NCBI GenBank assembly: GCA_024227975.1
Contig: JAAETV010000186.1
Coordinates: 1 to 7,135, forward strand
DNA: 7,135 nt
Direction of reading: 5' to 3'
Source of the DNA: Actinomycetes bacterium
GTDB lineage: Bacteria; Actinomycetota; Acidimicrobiia; Acidimicrobiales; SZUA-35
Part shown: positions 1 to 4,091 of the stretch, piece after piece
Layout: each line of letters opens with the position of its first letter
How positions within the stretch are numbered: position 1 is the first letter of the stretch
Translations under genes and position numbers: made by a program
The notes under the pieces: generated by a model
Told to the model about the DNA's origin: nothing
Database searches by the model: none
What the model saw: only the letters and a program-made list of their open reading frames with translations

Positions 1-763
1 CCGCCTGATGGCCTTCCAGGTCACCCACGACGAGAATGGCAGGGTCGACCGCTGGGATCCGTTCAACGAGGCCAATGACTACCTCGACCTCCAGCCGGGC
101 CAGGAGTTCAGGGGCCGTTTCATTCCTGTTCCCAAAGACATTGCCAAGGGCACGACCGATGTGGCTCCCCAACAGGCGCTGGAGGATTGGTCGAACGAGA
201 ACAACATCTTCCAATTCATCCGCCTGGAGGACCTGGCCTACGACAAGGAAGACCCCAACGTCGTGTACATCGCTGACACCGGTCGGTCACGGGTCGTTCC
301 CGACCCCGATACCGGCCGTATGAAGCGTCCCGACGGCGCTACCGGACAAGCCGACAACGGCCGAGTGTTCAAGATGGTGTTCAACGAGAACAATCCTCGC
401 AAGGTGACGAGCTTGTCGATCCTGGCCCAGGGTGATGACTCCGGGGCTGGCGACTACGTGGAGTTCGTCAGCCCCGACAACATGGACACCAGCGAGAACA
501 GCCTCATGGTCCAAGAGGATGCCAGCAATGCCCGGATCTGGCGCTACGACCTCGAAGACGAGACGTGGGAAGTCGTGGCCACGGTCAACGATCTCGGCGG
601 TGAGTCAAGTGGCATCGTCGACGCCTCCGAATGGTTCGAAGACGGGGCCTGGCTACTCGATGTCCAGGCCCACAGCACGAACGTGGCCTCAGAGACCATC
701 GATGGGGTGACTTACAAGCGCGAGGACGGGCAGCTGATGCTGATGAAGATCCCCGACTCGTAA
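1..763 (+). CDS. PhoX/DUF839-like beta-propeller protein, 3' part (5' end outside window)
   Basis: This open frame runs in from the left edge with no stop before its first visible ATG at position 8, so it is probably the C-terminal part (about 250 residues) of a longer gene; no ribosome site for that ATG can be seen. Numbered from that ATG, the protein has features I associate with the PhoX/DUF839 and phytase-esterase-like propeller group: RLEDLAYD (72-79), YIADTGR (87-93), GRVFKMVF (118-125), SPDNMD followed by SLMVQEDASNARIWRYDL (155-182), ESSGIVDAS (199-207) and WLLDVQAH (215-222), ending in GQLMLMKIPDS. Family members are usually secreted or periplasmic and often calcium-dependent phosphoesterases, but many have no assigned activity. 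The acidic, Asp/Asn-rich composition fits an exported calcium-binding propeller. The signal peptide and N-terminal metal ligands would lie outside the window, so phosphatase activity cannot be judged. The gene converges on the lyase gene, with 119 bases between them. Confidence 0.68.
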   Translation, partial: RLMAFQVTHDENGRVDRWDPFNEANDYLDLQPGQEFRGRFIPVPKDIAKGTTDVAPQQALEDWSNENNIFQFIRLEDLAYDKEDPNVVYIADTGRSRVVPDPDTGRMKRPDGATGQADNGRVFKMVFNENNPRKVTSLSILAQGDDSGAGDYVEFVSPDNMDTSENSLMVQEDASNARIWRYDLEDETWEVVATVNDLGGESSGIVDASEWFEDGAWLLDVQAHSTNVASETIDGVTYKREDGQLMLMKIPDS

Positions 764-794
764 CCAGTCTCCATACCAGAGCGCGTGACCGGCA

Positions 795-843
795 TCGGCC
801 CGGTCGGCGGAGCGAACTTCGTCACTCCTGTCGACCGGGCCGA
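795..843. terminator. GC-rich stem-loop between convergent genes (probable bidirectional terminator)
   Basis: Bases 795-806 (TCGGCCCGGTCG) and 832-843 (CGACCGGGCCGA) are perfect 12-base reverse complements. Pairing continues inward through 807-810 with 828-831, including two G-U pairs, to give about 16 base pairs around a loop at 811-827. It lies between two converging stop codons (761-763 and 883-885), where a shared terminator is expected. Neither side has a U-tract, so it would be a tract-less terminator or a barrier to read-through and RNA decay. A smaller alternative hairpin pairs 787-792 with 800-805 and would compete with it. The rest of the 764-882 gap shows nothing else. Confidence 0.6.
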
Positions 844-882
844 GTCGCGTCCATTCCCAGCCGGGTCCGGGCCTTGCCCCCT

Positions 883-2538
883 CTAGCGGGTCAGCCAGCC
901 GTGAGCCTGCGGCTTGCGCCCCGCCCCAGGATCTAGGCGAACGTGGACGATGGCGGGCCCGTCGAGGGCACCAGCCGCGTCGAGAGCCGCTCGCAGGTTG
1001 GCGGGGTCCTCGACATAGAACGAGCCGGCCCCGAAGGCTTCGGCCATCTTCTCGTAGCGGGCAGTGGGAAGATACATGTTGGGAGGCAGCGGTCCCTCCG
1101 ACGGTAGTTCCGCTCTGCCGCCCCCGATGCCGTTGTTGTTGAGGATCACCACTACGACCGGGAGCTGGTAGCGGCAGATGGTCTCCATCTCCATACCGCT
1201 GAACCCGAAGGCTGAATCGCCCTGGACCGCGACCACCCGCTGGCCCGGATTGCAGACCGCGGCAGCAACGGCGAACCCGAGCCCGATCCCCATCGTGCCG
1301 TAGCTGCCGGCGTCGAGGCGGTGGCGGGGGTTCAGGTTTGGCATCTGGGTTCGCCCGATATCCATCGTGTTCGCCCCCTCGCCGACGATGAGATCGTCGG
1401 GTCGGAGCCACTCGGCGATGTCACGGAAGGCCCGGTAGTAGTTCATGGGCGCCGACTCGTCGGCCTTCATGCCGGCAACCGCTTCCTCATTGGCCGCGAT
1501 CTTCTCGGCAATCGAGGTATGCCAAGGGGTCTGGGCCGGGTAGCTCCACGGATCGTCGGCCAGTTCAGCGTTGAGCTGACCAATGACGGATCGCCCGTCG
1601 CCGACCAGACCAACAGCGGCTGGCACATTGTGGCCGATCTGCTCCGGGTGGGAGTCGAGCTGGATCACCTTCACGTCAGGGTTGAACCGGGGCCTACGAC
1701 CGAAGTGCATGATCCAGTTGAGGCGAGCGCCCGCCAGCAGGATCACGTCGGCTTCGGCCAGGGCGTGCGATCGGGCTGCTCCCACCGACAGGGGATGGTC
1801 GTCGGGAATGACGCCCTTGCCCATGGGTGAGGCCAGGAACGGAAGCTGGGTCCGGTCGATGAACTGCCTGACCTCAGCTTCGGCCCGGGCCCAGGCCATC
1901 CCCTTGCCCACGATGGCCAGCGGACGCTCGGCCTGTTTCAGCGCACCAATGGCGGCCCGGACCGAATCCGGCTCGGCGTGCATCCGAGGCGGGTCGCCAA
2001 CACTAGGGGCGGTGCCGATGGTGGCTTCGTCGACCCGGGCGTCGATGACGTCGGCCGGCATGTCGAGGTAGACGGGCCCCGGCCTCCCGAACAGGGAGGT
2101 ACGGATGGCCTGCTCGACATAGTACGGGATCTTGTCATGGGACTCGACCCGGTGGGCGTACTTGGCCCACAACTTGGCCGCCGCCACCTGGTCTTCCTCC
2201 TGGAAGGCCCCCATCCCGTTCTGATCTGTGGGCGAGGCCCCGCCGATCAGGATCATGGGCCACAGATTCTCCTTGGCGTTGGCCAACCCAGCCAGGGCGT
2301 GGATGACTCCCGGCCCCGACACCACCAGACACCCTTGAGGGCGTCCGGTGAGGTATCCGGCAGCCTGGGCTGCATACGACGCTGACTGCTCGTTGCGCAT
2401 CCCGATGAAGGTGATCCCCTCCTTCTGCATGGCTCTGGCGATGGGAACGACGGGGAACCCGACAATGCCGAAGACGTACTCGACGCCTTGTTGGGCAAGA
2501 TTGCGGGCCAGTATCCGAGCCCCAGAGATCTCAGCCAT
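883..2538 (-). CDS. 2-hydroxyacyl-CoA lyase / oxalyl-CoA decarboxylase family ThDP enzyme
   Basis: This 551-residue protein has the full length and three-domain order of the ThDP lyase family. The N-terminal pyrimidine-binding domain carries the catalytic glutamate in GMRNEQ (E50), then VVSGPGVIHALAG (72-84) and GMGAFQEEDQ (108-117). The middle domain contains GARLNWIMHFG (270-280). The C-terminal pyrophosphate domain has VGEGANTMDIGRT (385-397), the Mg-ThDP motif starting at GDS (440-442) and ending at NNN (467-469), and GFSGMEMETICRY (445-457). From memory it resembles human HACL1 most closely, including the GEGANTMDIGRT region and a C-terminal RKPQAHGWLTR like HACL1 RKAQDFHWLTR; Oxalobacter oxalyl-CoA decarboxylase is a more distant match. 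HACL enzymes cleave 2-hydroxyacyl-CoA to formyl-CoA plus an aldehyde, in the cytosol for bacteria. The start is supported by a good ribosome site. The usual tyrosine after NNGI is glycine here (G472). The gene follows the MFS gene on the same strand after 80 bases. Family assignment is firm; the exact substrate is not. Confidence 0.9.
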   Translation of the reverse strand: MAEISGARILARNLAQQGVEYVFGIVGFPVVPIARAMQKEGITFIGMRNEQSASYAAQAAGYLTGRPQGCLVVSGPGVIHALAGLANAKENLWPMILIGGASPTDQNGMGAFQEEDQVAAAKLWAKYAHRVESHDKIPYYVEQAIRTSLFGRPGPVYLDMPADVIDARVDEATIGTAPSVGDPPRMHAEPDSVRAAIGALKQAERPLAIVGKGMAWARAEAEVRQFIDRTQLPFLASPMGKGVIPDDHPLSVGAARSHALAEADVILLAGARLNWIMHFGRRPRFNPDVKVIQLDSHPEQIGHNVPAAVGLVGDGRSVIGQLNAELADDPWSYPAQTPWHTSIAEKIAANEEAVAGMKADESAPMNYYRAFRDIAEWLRPDDLIVGEGANTMDIGRTQMPNLNPRHRLDAGSYGTMGIGLGFAVAAAVCNPGQRVVAVQGDSAFGFSGMEMETICRYQLPVVVVILNNNGIGGGRAELPSEGPLPPNMYLPTARYEKMAEAFGAGSFYVEDPANLRAALDAAGALDGPAIVHVRLDPGAGRKPQAHGWLTR

Positions 2539-2547
2539 CGGTGGCTG

Positions 2548-2554
2548 CTCCTTT
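2548..2554 (-). promoter_or_regulatory. Ribosome binding site of the lyase gene
   Basis: Read on the minus strand this is AAAGGAG, nine bases before the ATG at 2538-2536. It is a near-consensus Shine-Dalgarno sequence and fixes the lyase start. It contrasts with the MFS gene upstream, which has no comparable site. Confidence 0.75.
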
Positions 2555-2565
2555 GTTGGTGAGTT

Positions 2566-2577
2566 GAGCCGAGGCTA
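2566..2577 (-). promoter_or_regulatory. Candidate -10 promoter element of the lyase gene
   Basis: The minus strand reads TAGCCT (2577-2572), matching the actinobacterial -10 pattern TANNNT, followed by six bases and then an A at 2565. A transcript starting there would have a 27-base leader containing the AAAGGAG site. The same ten bases, TAGCCTCGGC, precede the MFS gene (3947-3938). No good -35 box is visible: GGGTCT lies 17 bases upstream. The gene could therefore have its own promoter besides read-through from the transporter gene. This is inferred from pattern and position only. Confidence 0.35.
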
Positions 2578-2600
2578 GGGTCTGATGCCGATCCAGACCC
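2578..2600. other. Inverted repeat / hairpin between transporter and lyase genes
   Basis: GGGTCTG (2578-2584) and CAGACCC (2594-2600) are perfect reverse complements. If C2594 is bulged, six outer pairs are followed by GAT/ATC closing a four-base loop (2587-2590). The element lies in the 80-base gap between MFS stop and lyase start and directly abuts the candidate -10 element. It could be an operator, an mRNA-stabilising intercistronic hairpin, or a partial attenuator. It has no U-tract, so a full terminator is unlikely. Confidence 0.5.
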
Positions 2601-2618
2601 AAACGGTCGCAGAGCCCT

Positions 2619-3935
2619 CTACCCGGCCGACGATGCCGGCACTGTGCCGGTTTCGATCTCAGGCTCATGGATCAGGGCCGATTCTTGGGCCGCGGTCAAC
2701 GCCGTCTGGTCGGGGGACCCGGCCAGACGGAAGATGACGAGACCGACGAAGGCCGCTCCGGCCATGACGAGGAACGCCGTTCGGTAGTCACTCTGATCGC
2801 GAATCATGCCGACGGCGAAGGGGCCGAGCCCGACACCGACGATCATCAGCAAGGAGCCGAGCCCATAGATCCGAGGGTATTCCCTGACCCCGAAGGCATC
2901 GGCCAGGAGGAGGGGGTGCAACATCAACAGGTTGCCCATCGCCATACCCAAGATGACGATGCCAACCAGGATCGACCACCGCTGATCAGCAAATCCGACA
3001 ACCGAGATCCCGGTTATCTGCACCACGATCAAGAACGAGGTGAGCCGAGCCAGGGGTACCCGGGTGGCGACCAGCCCACCCGTTATCCGAAACACGATGC
3101 TCGTCATAGTGACAACCATCAGGGCCAATTTGGCGGTGTCGACGTTGGTGGCATCCTTCGTCAGCTTGAACAGGTGTTGGAGGGCCCCGACCTGGGCTCC
3201 CATGATCAAGATGAAGGCGGCCGACATGAACCGGAAGTAGTGGGTGCGAATGGCCTTGGCAAACGGGATACCGGTCAGCTCCTCGACCGGACCGTCGGCT
3301 TCGGGAGCCGGGGCTCCGTCGGGTCGGAGGCCCATGGCTTCTGGTGATGGCCGCAATAGGAGCAGGGTGATGGGGACAACCCCAAGCCAGTAGGCGATAG
3401 CCAACCTGGGAGCGGTAGCCACCAACGACTGATCGTCGATCAGCTGGGCAATGACGGGGGTGATGAGGGCTCCCCCCACCGAAAGCCCGGTCGAAGCAAT
3501 GGACAAGGCAATAGAGCGCCGGACATGGAACCAACGGGTGACCAGGCTGGTCGCTGGGACCAAACCGGCCAACGCATAGCCGCCGCCGTACACCAAGAAG
3601 ACGGCGAACATCTGCCACACGTTGCGGATCTGGCCTAACAGTAAGATCCCGACGGCGGCAACGGTGGCCCCAGCCACCATCACCTTTCGGACATCGAAGC
3701 GACCCATGAGCCCTCCGGCGTAGTAGCCGAAAATCCCAGAGACAACGAAGAAGAACCCGGTACCGGCCCCAGCCAGACCAACACTGAATCCTTGTTCGTC
3801 GACCAGGGCATCGAGAAATACACCTTGGGCGTAGAAGGCGAAGCCGGAGCCAACAGTCATGGTCATGAAGATGCCGGCCAGCACCCACCAGCCCCGGAAG
3901 ATTCGGGTGCTCTCGGTCATCGTCTTCTCGGCCAT
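2619..3935 (-). CDS. MFS transporter, oxalate/monocarboxylate-type
   Basis: This 438-residue polytopic inner-membrane protein has the size of a 12-helix major facilitator. It opens with RGWWVLAGIFMTMTVGSGFAFY (TM1, from about residue 14), typical of the OxlT/monocarboxylate transporter branch. An MFS motif-A-like loop, GGLMGRFDVRK (74-84), follows TM2. A charged, Pro/Ala-rich loop (about 195-228) joins the two six-helix halves, and a hydrophilic tail follows residue 405. TM8 contains TSIVFRITGG (278-287). R283 lies where monocarboxylate transporters and OxlT carry a substrate-binding arginine, which fits a carboxylate cargo. The putative TM11 (about 356-378) has no lysine, unlike my recollection of OxlT, so a monocarboxylate seems likelier than oxalate. 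It is upstream of the lyase gene and may supply its substrate. No Shine-Dalgarno precedes the first ATG; an internal ATG at codon 6 is the alternative start. Family is secure, substrate inferred. Confidence 0.88.
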   Translation of the reverse strand: MAEKTMTESTRIFRGWWVLAGIFMTMTVGSGFAFYAQGVFLDALVDEQGFSVGLAGAGTGFFFVVSGIFGYYAGGLMGRFDVRKVMVAGATVAAVGILLLGQIRNVWQMFAVFLVYGGGYALAGLVPATSLVTRWFHVRRSIALSIASTGLSVGGALITPVIAQLIDDQSLVATAPRLAIAYWLGVVPITLLLLRPSPEAMGLRPDGAPAPEADGPVEELTGIPFAKAIRTHYFRFMSAAFILIMGAQVGALQHLFKLTKDATNVDTAKLALMVVTMTSIVFRITGGLVATRVPLARLTSFLIVVQITGISVVGFADQRWSILVGIVILGMAMGNLLMLHPLLLADAFGVREYPRIYGLGSLLMIVGVGLGPFAVGMIRDQSDYRTAFLVMAGAAFVGLVIFRLAGSPDQTALTAAQESALIHEPEIETGTVPASSAG

Positions 3936-3970
3936 GGGCCGAGGCTACGGCTGCAGACGAAGTCTCTACC
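3936..3970 (-). promoter_or_regulatory. Candidate promoter of the MFS gene, predicting a leaderless mRNA
   Basis: On the minus strand TAGCCT (3947-3942) fits the actinobacterial -10 pattern TANNNT. Exactly six bases (CGGCCC) separate it from the ATG at 3935, so transcription would begin at or next to the A of the start codon. That would explain why no ribosome site is present. A -35 box 17 bases upstream would be GGTAGA (3970-3965), a poor match. The element is identical over ten bases to the one before the lyase gene. The assignment is inference. Confidence 0.4.
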
Positions 3971-3984
3971 ACCCCGGGGCGGTA
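3967..3984. promoter_or_regulatory. Imperfect 18-base palindrome, candidate operator
   Basis: The sequence TACCACCCCGGGGCGGTA is symmetric at 16 of 18 positions, with one mismatched pair (A3971/C3980). It overlaps the -35 position of the candidate MFS promoter and touches TATGGT (3983-3988), a possible -10 for the divergent ClC gene. A dimeric repressor bound here could control both directions. High GC makes CCCCGGGG alone unremarkable; the matching outer TACC/GGTA arms are what raise interest. Confidence 0.4.
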
Positions 3985-4021
3985 TGGTTTCGGCCGGAGC
4001 CGGCGGACGACGGCCCGGGCT

Positions 4022-4037
4022 GCGCCCGGCCGGGCGC
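4022..4037. repeat. Perfect 16-base palindrome upstream of the ClC gene
   Basis: GCGCCCGGCCGGGCGC is its own reverse complement over 16 bases, centred between 4029 and 4030. It lies between the two divergent genes, about 55 bases before the ClC start. It may be an operator or part of a structured leader. It consists only of G and C in a GC-rich genome, so chance occurrence is not negligible. There is no following T-run, so it is not a standard terminator. Confidence 0.4.
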
Positions 4038-4052
4038 CAACAACAGCATTCC

Positions 4053-4069
4053 GGTGGACCGAGTCCACC
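4053..4069 (+). promoter_or_regulatory. Leader hairpin or operator before the ClC start
   Basis: GGTGGAC (4053-4059) and GTCCACC (4063-4069) are perfect reverse complements around the three-base loop CGA. The repeat ends five bases before the GGGGAG ribosome site of the ClC gene. If transcribed it would form a tight hairpin next to that site and could affect translation; as DNA it is a plausible operator. Confidence 0.45.
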
Positions 4070-4074
4070 TGGGT

Positions 4075-4080
4075 GGGGAG
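4075..4080 (+). promoter_or_regulatory. Ribosome binding site of the ClC gene
   Basis: GGGGAG lies 11 bases before the GTG start at 4092. Spacing is slightly long but acceptable. It supports GTG as the start; there is no in-frame ATG close by, and the first transmembrane segment begins only about 15 residues in. Confidence 0.5.
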
Positions 4081-4091
4081 ACTAGCCGGCA

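Noticed and set aside
689..1411. A 240-codon minus-strand open frame overlapping the lyase 3' end and the propeller gene
   Set aside because: It lies in a shifted frame of the lyase gene, has low-complexity Arg/Gly/Pro composition and no recognisable domain.
883..2538. Acetolactate synthase as an alternative for the ThDP enzyme
   Set aside because: The motifs GEGANTMDIGRT, GFSGMEMETICRY and the C-terminal WLTR belong to the HACL/OXC branch, and no small regulatory subunit gene is adjacent.
883..2538. A firm oxalyl-CoA decarboxylase (oxc) assignment
   Set aside because: The C-terminus and GANTMD region look more like HACL1, the OXC-type tyrosine is missing, and no formyl-CoA transferase gene is next to it; only a family-level call is justified.
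2667..3347. A 226-codon plus-strand open frame inside the MFS gene
   Set aside because: It is antisense to a clear transporter, strongly hydrophilic with Asp/Gly/Gln repeats, and has no homologous features.
3991..4004. A further small inverted repeat, GCCGG-AG-CCGGC
   Set aside because: Five-base G/C-only arms are expected often by chance in this GC-rich region.
4022..4037. The 16-base palindrome as a rho-independent terminator for the divergent genes
   Set aside because: It lies upstream of both starts, not after any gene, and is not followed by a T-run.
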